Assembly: GCF_964340395.1 (NCBI RefSeq)
Contig: NC_135563.1
Location: 14,455,151-14,519,150, forward strand
Origin: Glandiceps talaboti
Taxonomy: Eukaryota; Hemichordata; Enteropneusta; Spengelidae
Direction: 5' to 3'
DNA length: 64,000 bases
The position numbers and the translations under genes were made by a program. A model generated the notes under the pieces. That model ran no database searches and was not told the DNA's origin. It saw nothing but the letters and a program-made list of their open reading frames with translations. Position 1 is the first letter of the stretch. Each line of letters begins with the position of its first letter. Positions 37,219 to 48,033 of this stretch are shown in pieces.

Positions 37219-40200
37219 TTGATTGTGAAGACAACGACAATGATAGCGATGACTACGATTATTGCATCAATGATAAGGAATGCGAAGATGATGGAGATAA
37301 TGATGTAGTTTATATTAACAAAGGAAACATACATAGTGAAAAATGATACACAATCATCGTCTTAACAGTAGACATGGACTCTGTGTAGGAAGTCGGCTCA
37401 TGTTTTTTAATGGTTTTCACAGAGATGATGAAATAGGTAAATCTCTACAGAAAGTTGTTGATGAAGAGAAAATTGATGTCTCCCAACCTGCCTATGTAAT
37501 AACTGCCAGAGATACAAGGTAAGCCTCTACCCTAAATTACATGCTGCATACCCTATCATCTCTTCCATCTCGGGTCATCTTTTGATCTGGCACAGATGCA
37601 ATACTAATAAAAATGATAAAAATCGGATATTGCAGAAAAAAATCCTCTAGAGCAATTCATCAACTGTGACATATACAGTTTATAATTTATAAATTATTTT
37701 CCATATTTCTTGTGTTTTTAATTATCAATTCATGTTTTAGTCCAGCTGGGTGAAATTAATTAAATTTATTTTATGAGAAATAATTAATTTTAAAACATAT
37801 TAAATGATAACATTGTACGTTTATATTTTGTATTGGATGCATTTGGGGCAGTGATCAACATGAAAGGGTAAATATGTAAAATAAAGGACAACTGAAGGAA
37901 ACTTAAGGTCATGAGACTCAAATTGAAGAACAAACTACTTTTGATATCAGATATTTTGACATTATTGATGATGTGATCTCAATAACTGAAAACCAGCTGA
38001 ATAAATGAGGTGTGCATTGTATAAAGTCGTTGTTATAAGTAGTGTCTTATTTGGAAACCTGGTATCACAGGAAGGAAAACTTGTAAAAAAAATATTACAT
38101 AGTTTCCCATACAGTGTACCATAATTTTGTACGGTAATTCTAGCAACATGCCTGTGAAAACCAAGTAGACTTTACCTACTCAGTGCCTTTAACACAACAC
38201 CGATAATTAACTATTCTGATCATTGTTGGTAGCTTCTTACCGCTGTGGTCAGGATATATGAGCCCACTCTTAGGTTGATTAGATTTGTCCACCCAGGAAG
38301 TTAAGGAGAGTGTCGTTCAGTTTGACTCCACTGAATAACAGTTTTTCCCCAGGGCACTCCATAGTTTCCTCATGTATTAACACTGACCACTTACCTTGTC
38401 ATTGGCTATGCCTGTTGGATGGTTTATTTGTTGATATTACCAATGGCCAATGCACCAATAATTGTAATTTATAGAAGTATAAGACGGTGTTTTCTTTATA
38501 TTTCAGACCTAGCAGTTGTAGTCTGTCCCAGTCTTTGATTGATGGCGTCCAGGCATTAAGTGCTGAATACAAGGATTATGGTATGTTTACTTTGGTCTGA
38601 TCACCAAACATGCATGAAAATGAATTTTACAGAGAAATTTTATGTCATATTTGTAGTGATTTAAATTGCTGTGACATATGAACAGTGATGAATGTTTCAG
38701 CATATAATTCTAAAATGTTCTAGAGACAGGCAAGGCAAACACCTTGTATGATATCCATCCATCCCCATATCCAATCAGATTATCTACACCAAACCATGTG
38801 ATATACTTCTACCAATCAAAAGGTGAATTTAGTAATGTATGTCAATGATGGCTGACATAATAAAAACTCCCCAGTATAGTAGTAAGGTTTTAAGAATCTC
38901 AGTAACAAAAGGTGAGGTGCCAGTTTTCCATTTCCCAGGGTTCAATTTGTGTCCACACGTACACAGAGCCCCAGGAGAAGGAAATTATGACTGCTGAAAA
39001 ACATGATTTCACTTCTCTTTTTAAGAAAGACACATGGTGTGATGCAATGATGCAAAATTTGTGTTTTCCAAAGGTTTTAAAACCTCTGAAATGCATTTAT
39101 GATAGTTCCAGCCACCACACTTTAATTGTGTTTTGTTTACTCTTCAAGGTCTACTTACAACTCCACAATTACACTACATGGTACGTTGTCACAACACAAA
39201 GGGTCAGTATGGTGAACCTACTGAAGATGGTTATTACAAGAAACTATCTAACGCTTTCATCAAACTCAGAGAAAAGGTAAGATACAGTGAACACCAAGCT
39301 ATTGATAGTTGGGTATCAGAACAGATTCAGCATCTGTACTGACAAGCCTCTCTTTTTAGAACTGAATAAAAACATAAGTGGTCAGATTTAATGATCAAAC
39401 AAGCTTACAGAGCACAAATGACCAAAAATGTTGATCAGCTAACAAAGGTTATAACACACCAAGACATCGAAAGCACAATACTGAAAATCTTTTAACAGCT
39501 TGTGCGCTATAACCTTTGGAAATCGTGTTTAGTACCCTTCTCCCAACTTGTACTCAGTTGTGTACAAACAAATACCCCCCAGGGAGAAAGAAGATTATAT
39601 GAGTGATACGCAACCAAAAAATATCGACATAAGATTTGACAACAAGAAGTATAAATTTTCCAGTTTGTTTTGAAGACATATGTTGGATTAGGACGAAAAT
39701 TTGGGAGTGAAACACGATTGTATGTCTGAAGTAGAGAAGAAGCTGGTCTGAACAAATGAATGGTTCTGTCTAATCCTAAATAGCTCTACTTCAAAGATGG
39801 TAGTAATCCAAAACTATGGGATTGATTGGGGTTTAAGTAGTAAACTATTATAGATGATGTTATCTGGTCAATATGACAAGTAGGTTTGGAACATCACTAA
39901 ATATAGAGTCTTTGTATGCAATGTAAATAGTTAATGCATCAAGATCCATCAAGTGTTGGGTTGTTTGAAGTTCAAGTTAAATGCTATGTTACGTATTTAA
40001 TCATATGGGTGCATAGAGGTAGCAAGCATTGTATGCTAACCAGGGAGTTGAGAAAGTGCAAATTGCCATTAAAGGTCCATGCCATGGTGATCAGTATACA
40101 GGGCTTTGAGTGTGGTATGGTATTAAAAAACGTATAGAAGCTATTGGTATAATCAGAAGGTTGAGATGTCAAAATCAAACATTGCCATACATTACTTGTT

Positions 40201-43200
40201 ATGTTGTGAGTTTTATACACTTACAACAGAGTACTGGGTGAAATGTCAGAATCAGACAATGTCATGCATTACTTGTCAATATTACGTGTTTTTACACCTA
40301 AACAGAGTGCTGATGGTGATAGTGGATACAATAAACATGTCTTCTTAGATGGGGCCAATGGTGTCGGTGCTCTCAAGGTACAGCAGTTGATGGAGCATCT
40401 GAACAATACAATAAATGTGACAGTCTTCAATGATGGTTCACAGGGTAAACTTAATGAAAATGTGAGTATTATAGGACATTCAACACCTTCAGATGAGTTT
40501 ATTGAAAAAAAGTACACGAGTTGTCAAATCATTTTGTGGTATAGGGACTTGAAAGGGTTCAATTAGAAGTCCTGTTTCCAACTTGTGATCCCTTGACCTA
40601 GTCCTTGTGAGTTACATGTGCATGTTTGTGAAAACAGGAACTATGCAGTAAGCATGCTTTTAGAGTAAAAGTAGTCAATATATCAAGAATTGTAAACTTT
40701 GCTTCAAGGAGGTTCTGTTCGAACTAGTAACATTATCTCCAAAAATTCATGACTTGAGACCTTCCAAGTCAGTTCTGTAGTTTGTTGTAAAGTTGTTGTT
40801 AGTACTTATCCCAGGAGAAGTAAAATGTAGAGATGTCAGAAAGCTCATTACTTCTGACCTTTTGACCCTGGTCTCCATTCCAATTTGCTCTATGATCGCC
40901 ACTGCAAGGTTGTCAGTACTTCCTGGGCAGTCCATCTCCATAGAAGTAGCAATGGAAATATCAAGACATTCATGACCTTTAACCTTTTGACACAGCCCTT
41001 CCATGCAATTTGCAACATAAACATTGCTATCAGAAGGTTTTCGGTCCTTATTCCCTTAGAAGTAGAAGTATGAAAACATCAGGAAGGTCATGACCTTTAA
41101 CCTTTTGACCCAGTCCTTCCTTGTAATTTGCAACATAAACATTGTCACCAGGAGGTTTTCAGTCCTTATCCCATAGCAATAAGTAGAATTTCAGAAATGT
41201 TCAAAAGTTATTGATGCCAAATAACATTTTGACCCTTTCCTTCCTTGAATTGTAATTTGTAATGTAAACATAGCTACTGAGAGGATGTCTGGCTTGTCTC
41301 TCTGGCAGCAGCCACAGAGTTGATAAAATATTAACATGAACAGCATCAGATATTTGACTAATGAATTGCTTTCTTTAGCACACAGAGGATTTTTTCGGTT
41401 TCAGTAGGTTAAGAATTAACCCTGAGGTAATGATGTGGTATTGAAATACAGTTTGTAATTGGTATAAAAAATTCCCCGCAAATTCCTACTGTGTGAACTT
41501 GGGCATCTTTGTGGAAACCGAGGTCACTTCAAAATAAACATTTGTAGATAGTCTACATAGTAAACTATAATTGAGGTCACTGAGGTGTTATTTTCATAGC
41601 AAACAGTTGTTCATTGGCAAATGAATATACTGCCATCTATAGTTTTAAATCAGAAATGCTTAGACTGTACAATTTCAGATTGTATTTTTGAAAATGTTAT
41701 TTTATTGTGATGAATTCCTTTTTTGTGTTCTACAGGGCAAATTAAGATGGTTGCAATATTTGTAATATTTGCGCACTTTCTTCACTCAAAAAAACCCACT
41801 TCAAATCATTTCATTTTATGCAAAAATGATTTCAAAACAAGTAACGAACAGATCCAAAATGCCTCACTGAGTGAAAAACTACAGAAAATGTTACAATCTC
41901 CTGCCATTCTTGTGAAAACATTCTAGGCAGGTCACTTGGATAGGAATGAATGAAACAGTGACTATTTGTCGTAAACTTGACATTGTTGTTTTACAGTGTG
42001 GTGCTGACTTTGTCAAACTTCACCAGAAACCTCCTGAGGGTAAGTACATGGTTTATTCCTATACAAACTATGTACATGAGTTTGCCTGGAGAACATTGTT
42101 GTACAATATTTTTCTTTTTGAATTTGTATGTTGTAATGTTGTCCATTTTGAATGACATTCAGATTTGCAACTCACCAGAAAGTTTAGAATTTAGAAATAA
42201 AAGTGTATTGAGACATTCAGATCTTTCAATTTTGTTATTTGTTTCTAAAATCTCATGTCATTGTGAAATGCAATATGAATTGGGCAGTATTAGTACTAGA
42301 CTCTCTCACAGTCCTCGGAGCTTCACAGAGATAGCTAAAACTTGGGTTGTTTTGTATGTACCGATATCTACTGCATAATTGTACTATATACTAGTATCCC
42401 AGTATCCTTTGCCTTACACATCAAAAAAATGTGATTGATGGAGGCGTACAGTACTGGGATACTAGTATACGAGTACAATATGCAGTAGATATTGATACAT
42501 ACAAAACAACCCAAGTTTTAGCTATTTATGCAAAGCACCAAGGACTGTAAGAGAGTCTATTTAGTGCATCTTTGTCAACCACACCCTCTTTTATGGCACT
42601 GTCCTAGATGCACCAAGAGGTTATTTCGATATTTTACAGTCTTGTGGAAGAAATAACAGCTCTGGTTTGCGAGAATGTATTGATGCAGGTTGAATACATC
42701 CGTTCTAAGAAAAGTTCATTATTAACCTAAATTTGTCTGTCATTTCAGGTTTATCCTCTGATATTGGTGTTAAATGTATTATTAACCTAAGTTTGTCTAT
42801 TGTATCAGGTTTATCCCCTGATATTGGTGTTAAATGTATTATTAACCTAAGTTTGTCTGTCATTTCAGGTTTATCCCCTGATATTGGTGTTAAGTGTATT
42901 ATTAACCTAAGTTTGTCTGTCATTTCAGGTTTATCCCCTGATATTGGTGTTAAGTGTATTATTAACCTAAGTTTGTCTGTCATTTCAGGTTTATCCCCTG
43001 ATATTGGTGTTAAGTGTATTATTAACCTAAGTTTGTCTGTCATTTCAAGTTTATCCCCTGGTATTGGTGCTAAATGTATTATTAACCAAAGTTTGTCTGT
43101 TGTTTCAGGTTTATCCCCTGATGTTGGTGCTAAATGTATTACTTACGATGGTGACGCTGATAGAATTTTATATTTCTTTAAAGAAGAAAGTGGTAAATTT

Positions 43201-46200
43201 CAAATGCTTGATGGTGATAAAATAGCAACACTGGTAAGTGGTTGTATGACACTTATTAGTTGTATTAAACTGTGAGATGACTGATGTCTTATTTAGGGAT
43301 GAACACATAGTATCACACACAAGCTCAATACACAAACTTAATTCATTTAGCGCCCCCCCCCCCCCCTGAATGTTCACAAATGCAACATCAACACACAAAA
43401 ACATTATGTGTAAACCATTGTGAACATTGTAACGATCACAACGCCACTATCTATTCAGTGTAAAAACATAGTAAAACCATTGAAATACTAACTGAAAACC
43501 CAACACTGTATATCTTATTAGCAGTAAATTTTACTCAAACTTATCAACATCTCAGTAGTAAATACAGAACATGTTATTATTGGAGGCGTGACAGTTTTCG
43601 AAATTTAGTTAGAAGTGCAAAAATGCAGTTCAGCAATTGCATTGACACCAGACCCCCTTCTCCCTAAACAGACAAAGCCTGTTTATTGAGCTTGTGCAAC
43701 CCCATATGATTGTCTCGTACACCCACACTGTCACATTCACACACCCATCCTGAAAGTGTATCATTGGAAAAGTTATTAAAAGTTCATTGACATTTTTCTG
43801 TGATATTTAATTGTTGTTCTGTTTACAGATGGCTGCCTTTATTAAGATGTTACTTACTACAGCTGATGTTACCCTGGACATGGGTATTGTACAGACTGCA
43901 TATGCCAATGGAAGTTCAACTCAGTATGTGCAGGAGAAGATGGTGGGTAATATCAACATCAGTAATTTATTACACTATAAGTAATAAATGCTTAGCATTT
44001 GGGTGTTTGTGACACATGGAATCCTTGTCATAAAGGCTTACCATTTGAAGGATTTATGCAACAATTTACTCGAAAAGAGAACACACCAAAATGATGTGTC
44101 ACAGTTGGCAGTGGCCATATTAGATTTTGAAGTGACTGAATATTGATATCTTTTTGACCACTTTTTAAAGAAAATTACATTGTGACCCATCATATCTTTC
44201 ATAATTTGAACTGAGAACGTGTTTGAGATTTCTTGATCAAAATAACAGAAAATGTTCATATCCAAGGCACATACTAAGTTAAGACTCAACTCTGTCTTTC
44301 TCACTTCAGTTTGTACCAAGTCTCTGTCTCTGTCTGTCAGTCAGCTTCTTCGCCTCTCTATTCTAATACCCAATGTAGGGAAACTCAAGGAAAAAGGAAG
44401 TAACAACTCAGTTTACATTTGGAGCATACTCCACTCAAAATGTATGTATCTGATGTGTTTATCTTTTAGAAAGTTCCAGTGGCGTGTGCATGTACAGGTG
44501 TAAAACACTTACATCACAGAGCTGAACAGTATGATATTGGTGTGTACTTTGAAGCTAATGGACACGGAACAGTAAGTTTACACAAAACTCTTTTGTTATT
44601 ACATTTTTCCATGCAGTTTAAAGTGTGATTGAAATTTCAATCGTGGGTCAAATTCTTACTGAGATGACGCAGTCATTCAATACACCCCAGAAATGATGGA
44701 GAAAGGAAAGAAAAGTTGACTTGGAGTAATTTTTGCGAAAGGGCTTTCCAGTAAATTGCCTTCTCAGATGGGATGGAGTACACTCATACTTCAGTTTTTA
44801 ATGAGACAAAATCGTATTACTTTTATTCTATGTAAATGCTGTTGAAACAGATGTATAACTTTTTATTTCAGTGGCATACAGCTGGTAACTATTGAAAGTA
44901 TTTTGTGATGGTTTCTTTAATCTCCTTCCCAAAGAAAATATTCATAATTTAAACAATGTATTCATAAACAGATTCCAGCTTTCAGTTTTCTCTTAACTAT
45001 CAAAACTTGACAAAAGTAACATTTAATAAATATCAATATATGACTTTATTTATTCCCAACATGGGCAATTTCAATTTGCCGCTACACACCAAAATACAAA
45101 CAAACAATGTGAATAAATATCACGATGACTTTGAAACACAAAGCGATACATTTTAAAATCATGATTGGGGTATACTGAAAATTCACACTTGACGGGAATA
45201 AGAAAAGAATAAAAAAACTTGTGCCAGTTTGACCTACAAGCCAGGTATCTAAAAAGTCTGTAAAATGTACTCCATTTCCACATTCTGCCATAGGTGGCGC
45301 CCTTTACTGTAAAGAATCTAAGCTGTTATTGAAAAGATTGGGCCACTGTGTTTCTATTTTCTAGAACACTAGTCTAACATTTAATACATGTGTCAAAATA
45401 TGGTATTGCAAATTCTCTTCCGGTGAACCTACAAATGTAATTTACAGAGATTGATTAGTTCTGTTGATCTAACAACTAGATTGTTTATCCATTGAACTGA
45501 TCAATTGTTATAAAATTTACCAGAACACTGAAATACTCTTTGTTCCACTCAGATCCTGTTCAGTAAGGAAGCAGAAGAAAAAATCCGTGCAGCCAGTCAG
45601 GATGAAAGGTATATTTAGACACCAGCAAATGTTATGCTGTTGTTTCTAATTATGAATAATAACATGGTATCCAATTTGCTATTCAAGAATGATAAACAAA
45701 CATATAGTTATAATTTTGTTTTGAGTACCTGGTACTCACTATAGAAAGATAGTGTGTATATATATACATAGCACAAGTTTTGTCCATGCTAGCTTGGTAT
45801 ACACCAGTATGGTAAATACATAGTGGTGCTACTTCAACAAGGTGGACAAGGGATTATTAAGACGTGTGATAGAGTTTTGGATGGTAGATCTATTGAAGTA
45901 AGATGCTTGATACAATACAATCATCTCATGTAATTGCCGAGATGAACTTTATCCCTAGTTTCTGATATACCCCTTTAAGTTTCCAGTCATAGGTGTTGAT
46001 TGTCAAGAGATACACTGTATTATGTTTACTGTTCCACCATTGATATCACTTTGATGTTGAGTTGTCAACTTATAAACTTTTCTTCTTGTCATTTACAGTA
46101 GTTCATCAGAAAAAAGAGTGGCTGCTGAGAATCTATGTAACCTTATTGATCTTACCAATCAAGTGAGTACAGTGCTGTGTGTAGACCAAAGAGGTCTGTC

Positions 46201-46518
46201 TCTTCTGTGTATAGACCTAGGGGGTCTGTCTCTTCTGTGACTAGGACAAGCTTAAGGGGGCCAGTCTCTTCTGTATATAGGCCCAGGAGTCTGTCTCTTC
46301 TGTGTTTAAGCCCAGGGGTCTGTCTCTTTTGTGAATAGACCAGGGGGTCAATCTCTTCTGTGTATAGGCCCAGGGGTCTGTCTCTTCAGTGTATAGGCCA
46401 GGTGATATCATCTGTGTATAGGCCTATCGGTATCTTCTGTGTGTAGGCCCAGGGGTCAGTTTCTTCAGTACATAGGCCCAGGGGGATACACACTCAGATG
46501 AAGAAAAATAACTACATG

Positions 46519-46575
<57 letters not shown>

Positions 46576-47936
46576 ACACATACACACACACACATCTTAC
46601 ATCAATTACATACACATCATACATACTATTGTAGCATTAGTTTTTCTCATAAAATTGACTGTTCTCAGACTCTGTTACAATTAGTCTATTGTTTGACCAC
46701 ACAGACTGTAGGTGATGCCTTAGCTGATATGCTAATTGTGGAAACTATCCTAAATTTCCGTGGATGGAACATGGCAGACTGGAATGCGGCCTATACAGAC
46801 TTACCAAACAGACAATGCAAAGTCAAGGTCAGTTTAACTTTACAACCCAAGATGATCCAAAACTTTGAACTACTTTACCATCTTGTTTGTCTTTCTTTTT
46901 ATGCTATTTTGTCAACTTCTGCCCAATGTTTACTTGCCCATTGCTCATCTCATACTCCATGGAAAATAAACATCTTTTAGTGTCGCAAATCAAGATTTGA
47001 ATAATTTTGGTGAACTTGTTAATTTACATACAGGTGAAAGATCGTACAGTGATACAGACAACTGATGCAGAAAGATGTGTAACATCACCTCCAGGACTGC
47101 AGTCAGCCATCAATGAATTGGTTGCTAAGTACAACAGTGCCAGATCTTTTGTCAGGTATTTGTAAACATTATGACTAGATGGGATAGGCCAAATGACTAG
47201 AGGGACTAGGCCAAATGACTAGAGGGGATAGGCCAAATGACTAGAGGGACTAGGCCAAATGACTAGAGGGGATAGGCCAAATGACTAGAGGGACTAGGCC
47301 AAATGACTAGAGGGGAATAGGCCAAATGACTAAATGGGGATAGGCCAAATGACTAGAGGAGAATAGGCCAAATGACTAAAGGGGGATAGGCCAAATGACT
47401 AGAGGGGGATAGGCCAAATGACTAAATGGGGTATATTTCAAATGACTATTGAATGAAAGTGTTAACTTTATAACTGCTTTAGGTACATGGAAAATGACAA
47501 TTTGAACACACAGAAAATAAACCAACTGACATGGCACAGTTTGGTAAAGAACATATGATAGAAATAAATTTTCTTCCATTTGAATGTCAAACTATTGGAG
47601 GTTCTTATCTTGATTTGCATATTAATGTTTTACAGACCATCTGGCACAGAAGATGTGGTGAGAGTTTATGCTGAGGCAGATACACAGGTCAGTGTTTATA
47701 TGTTGATGAGTTGTATGCAATCTTTGTCAGTTTTTCAACAGTTCATTATTTATTTCCACCAGTACAACTTGTATCTATTTGCCATCACATAAATGAAATT
47801 TAACGCTTGTTTAATGTTGTGCTTTCCTCTTTTTTTTCAGGAAAATGCTGACCTTTTGGCCTATGAAGTGAGTGTCAAAGTTTATGAGCTTGCACAAGGT
47901 GTAGATGGACCTCCCCAGGCTCCTGCTAAAAAATAA
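33548..47936 (+). CDS. PGM3: PGM3, phosphoacetylglucosamine mutase (AGM1), complete, 17 coding exons
   Basis: Known: PGM3 converts GlcNAc-6-phosphate to GlcNAc-1-phosphate in the cytosol, the step before UDP-GlcNAc synthesis. Seen: 17 exons with GT-AG borders and consistent phases give 549 residues (human 542). Domain 1 has YGTAGFR (25-31) and the phosphoserine loop TASHNPE (Ser66). Domain 2 has [11 protein letters not shown] and TTPQLHYMV. Domain 3 has the metal loop DGDADR (279-284) and [17 protein letters not shown] and FEANGHGT follow, and domain 4 has the phosphate-binding RPSGTED (501-507). No catalytic residue is missing. The start is the first in-frame ATG; an in-frame TAG lies at 33503 and only GTG codons lie between. 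Odd: exon 9 is preceded by six extra copies of its own acceptor, and several introns hold minisatellites. It is divergent from MGAT2. Confidence 0.97.
33646..35720 (+). other. PGM3 intron 1
   Basis: About 2.1 kb of AT-rich DNA with the 354-bp palindrome at 34381-34734. No other exon seen. Confidence 0.85.
34381..34734. mobile_element. Foldback element: 354-bp near-perfect palindrome
   Basis: Two arms of about 177 bp meet at TTGTACGTACAA (centre 34557/34558). The ends are TTAAAGTGGCCATATGGATG and its complement. Most of the arms pair exactly, with a few differences near the centre. A decayed second copy lies at 48590-48945, so this is a dispersed element and not a chance palindrome. No coding capacity. 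Confidence 0.9.
35721..35791 (+). CDS. PGM3: PGM3 exon 2
   Basis: 71 bp, [20 protein letters not shown] then KATK, matching human [20 protein letters not shown]. Acceptor TTCTTACAG, donor GTAAAT. Confidence 0.95.
35896..36352 (+). mobile_element. 5'-truncated LINE 3' end (reverse transcriptase C-terminus plus 3' UTR)
   Basis: Seen: 35896-35991 reads [20 protein letters not shown] then [11 protein letters not shown] and a stop. Known: W-N-x-L-P followed by FK..L is the usual C-terminal signature of many non-LTR reverse transcriptase ORF2 proteins. A 3' UTR-like stretch ends with AATAAATATATTTTATTATT. It lies in PGM3 intron 2. The clade is not determined. Confidence 0.7.
36384..36520 (+). repeat. 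(TG)n/(TCTG)n compound microsatellite
   Basis: TG units from about 36384 to 36451, mixed units, then TCTG units to about 36519. It directly follows the LINE tail in PGM3 intron 2. Confidence 0.95.
36625..36754 (+). CDS. PGM3: PGM3 exon 3 (TASHNPE active-site serine)
   Basis: 130 bp, [20 protein letters not shown] then [16 protein letters not shown]. Acceptor TAACACAG, donor GTATGT. Confidence 0.97.
36880..37218 (+). repeat. Probable retroposon 3' end with (ATG)n microsatellite
   Basis: A non-repetitive part (36900-37095) ends with AATAAATGTTCCTTAAAAAA and leads straight into about 40 ATG units (37097-37218). Tails of short tandem units after AATAAA are typical of LINE or SINE 3' ends; the family was not recognised. 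All ORFs across it are homopolymeric. Confidence 0.55.
37423..37518 (+). CDS. PGM3: PGM3 exon 4
   Basis: 96 bp, [20 protein letters not shown] then [11 protein letters not shown]. Acceptor TTTTCACAG, donor GTAAGC. Confidence 0.95.
38507..38580 (+). CDS. PGM3: PGM3 exon 5
   Basis: 74 bp, [20 protein letters not shown] then EYKDY. Acceptor ATATTTCAG, donor GTATGT. Confidence 0.95.
39149..39276 (+). CDS. PGM3: PGM3 exon 6
   Basis: 128 bp, [20 protein letters not shown] then [20 protein letters not shown]. Acceptor CTCTTCAAG, donor GTAAGA. Confidence 0.95.
40306..40461 (+). CDS. PGM3: PGM3 exon 7
   Basis: 156 bp, [20 protein letters not shown] then [12 protein letters not shown] and [13 protein letters not shown]. 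Acceptor CTAAACAG, donor GTGAGT. Confidence 0.95.
40590..41290 (+). repeat. Degenerate tandem repeat, about 120 bp (PGM3 intron 7)
   Basis: Units share CATGACCTTTAACCTTTTGAC, CCAGTCCTTCC, AATTTGCAACATAAACATTG and GGTTTTCAGTCCTTATCCC. About four to five copies, the central two best conserved. Confidence 0.8.
41997..42039 (+). CDS. PGM3: PGM3 exon 8
   Basis: 43 bp, [14 protein letters not shown], nearly identical to human CGADFVKSHQKPPQ. Acceptor GTTTTACAG, donor GTAAGT. Confidence 0.96.
42298..42558. mobile_element. Inverted-repeat element with about 108-bp arms (PGM3 intron 8)
   Basis: AGACTCTCTCACAGTCC...GGATACT pairs with its complement ending in AGAGAGTCT. Arms include TAGCTAAAACTTGGGTTGTT and ATACTAGTATCCCAGTA. 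The spacer, about 45 bp around 42428, is not palindromic. A foldback or MITE-type element. Confidence 0.85.
42575..42675 (+). repeat. Dispersed repeat, copy 3 (PGM3 intron 8)
   Basis: It has the core AACCACACCCTCTTTTATGG and the second block AGCTCTGGTTTGCGAGAATG, lying just before the exon 9 repeat array. Confidence 0.55.
42719..43142 (+). repeat. Seven tandem 60-bp copies of the PGM3 exon 9 3' splice site and exon start
   Basis: Each unit contains ATTAACCTAAGTTTGTCTGT, a TTTCAG acceptor and GTTTATCCCCTGATATTGGT with the following exon bases. Acceptors end at 42748, 42808, 42868, 42928, 42988, 43048 and 43108; only the last is needed for the normal exon. The central units are nearly identical, the outer ones diverged. 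The reading frame of exon 9 is open through all seven. Confidence 0.97.
43109..43233 (+). CDS. PGM3: PGM3 exon 9 (DGDADR metal-binding loop)
   Basis: 125 bp, [20 protein letters not shown] then [10 protein letters not shown] and [10 protein letters not shown]. The acceptor at 43107-43108 is the last of seven tandem copies. Using an earlier copy would add 20 residues per copy in frame. The 125-bp form is chosen because it matches the family length. Confidence 0.9.
43829..43942 (+). CDS. PGM3: PGM3 exon 10
   Basis: 114 bp, [20 protein letters not shown] then [18 protein letters not shown]. Acceptor CTGTTTACAG, donor GTGGGT. Confidence 0.96.
44470..44571 (+). CDS. PGM3: PGM3 exon 11
   Basis: 102 bp, [20 protein letters not shown] then [14 protein letters not shown]. 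Acceptor ATCTTTTAG, donor GTAAGT. Confidence 0.97.
45553..45608 (+). CDS. PGM3: PGM3 exon 12
   Basis: 56 bp, [18 protein letters not shown]. Acceptor TTCCACTCAG, donor GTATAT. Confidence 0.93.
46099..46162 (+). CDS. PGM3: PGM3 exon 13
   Basis: 64 bp, [20 protein letters not shown]. Acceptor CATTTACAG, donor GTGAGT. Confidence 0.93.
46180..46490 (+). repeat. Minisatellite, about 33-37 bp units (PGM3 intron 13)
   Basis: About nine units of the type GTCTGTCTCTTCTGTGTATA then GGCCCAGGG, with variable length. A CA microsatellite (46518-46597) follows it. Confidence 0.92.
46518..46597 (+). repeat. (CA)n microsatellite (PGM3 intron 13)
   Basis: An interrupted CA run with a GAGACACATA break. Confidence 0.95.
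46705..46827 (+). CDS. PGM3: PGM3 exon 14
   Basis: 123 bp, [20 protein letters not shown] then [20 protein letters not shown]. Acceptor ACCACACAG, donor GTCAGT. The open frame upstream through the CA repeat is intronic. Confidence 0.95.
47034..47155 (+). CDS. PGM3: PGM3 exon 15
   Basis: 122 bp, [20 protein letters not shown] then [20 protein letters not shown]. Acceptor TACATACAG, donor GTATTT. Confidence 0.95.
47172..47442 (+). repeat. Minisatellite, 21-25 bp units (PGM3 intron 15)
   Basis: About twelve units of GGCCAAATGACTAGAGGG followed by ACTA or GATA. Two unit types alternate in the first half, which suggests a higher-order 45-bp unit. Confidence 0.95.
47636..47687 (+). CDS. PGM3: PGM3 exon 16 (RPSGTED phosphate-binding loop)
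   Basis: 52 bp, [18 protein letters not shown]. Acceptor GTTTTACAG, donor GTCAGT. Confidence 0.97.
47841..47936 (+). CDS. PGM3: PGM3 exon 17 with stop codon
   Basis: 96 bp, [20 protein letters not shown] then [11 protein letters not shown] and TAA (47934-47936). An AATAAA overlaps the stop (47932-47937), so the 3' UTR could be very short. Other AATAAA sites follow downstream. Confidence 0.95.
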   Translation, partial: ENADLLAYEVSVKVYELAQGVDGPPQAPAKK

Positions 47937-48033
47937 ACTATATTGTGGTAACTCCTCAGGCTCCTGCAAAATATTAACCTACACTGTCTGTGGTACCTCC
48001 TTTGCCTCCCACCAATATATAATAACCTACACT
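47903..48033 (+). repeat. Degenerate 44-bp triplication spanning the PGM3 stop codon
   Basis: TGGACCTCCCCAGGCTCCTG, TGGTAACTCCTCAGGCTCCTG and TGGTACCTCCTTTGCCTCCC start three successive units. The first encodes the C-terminal [10 protein letters not shown]; the other two lie in the 3' UTR. Confidence 0.75.

Noticed and set aside
42733-43108. Calling the six upstream 60-bp units constitutive coding sequence
   Set aside because: They would insert 120 residues absent from the family next to the metal-binding loop. Kept as a repeat with possible alternative splicing.
42719-43142. CRISPR-like regular repeat
   Set aside because: Units are contiguous without unique spacers, in an animal gene; it is a minisatellite.
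46498-46704. Extension of PGM3 exon 14 upstream through the CA repeat
   Set aside because: The open frame runs through a microsatellite and a clear CACACAG acceptor lies at 46704; the family sequence starts there.
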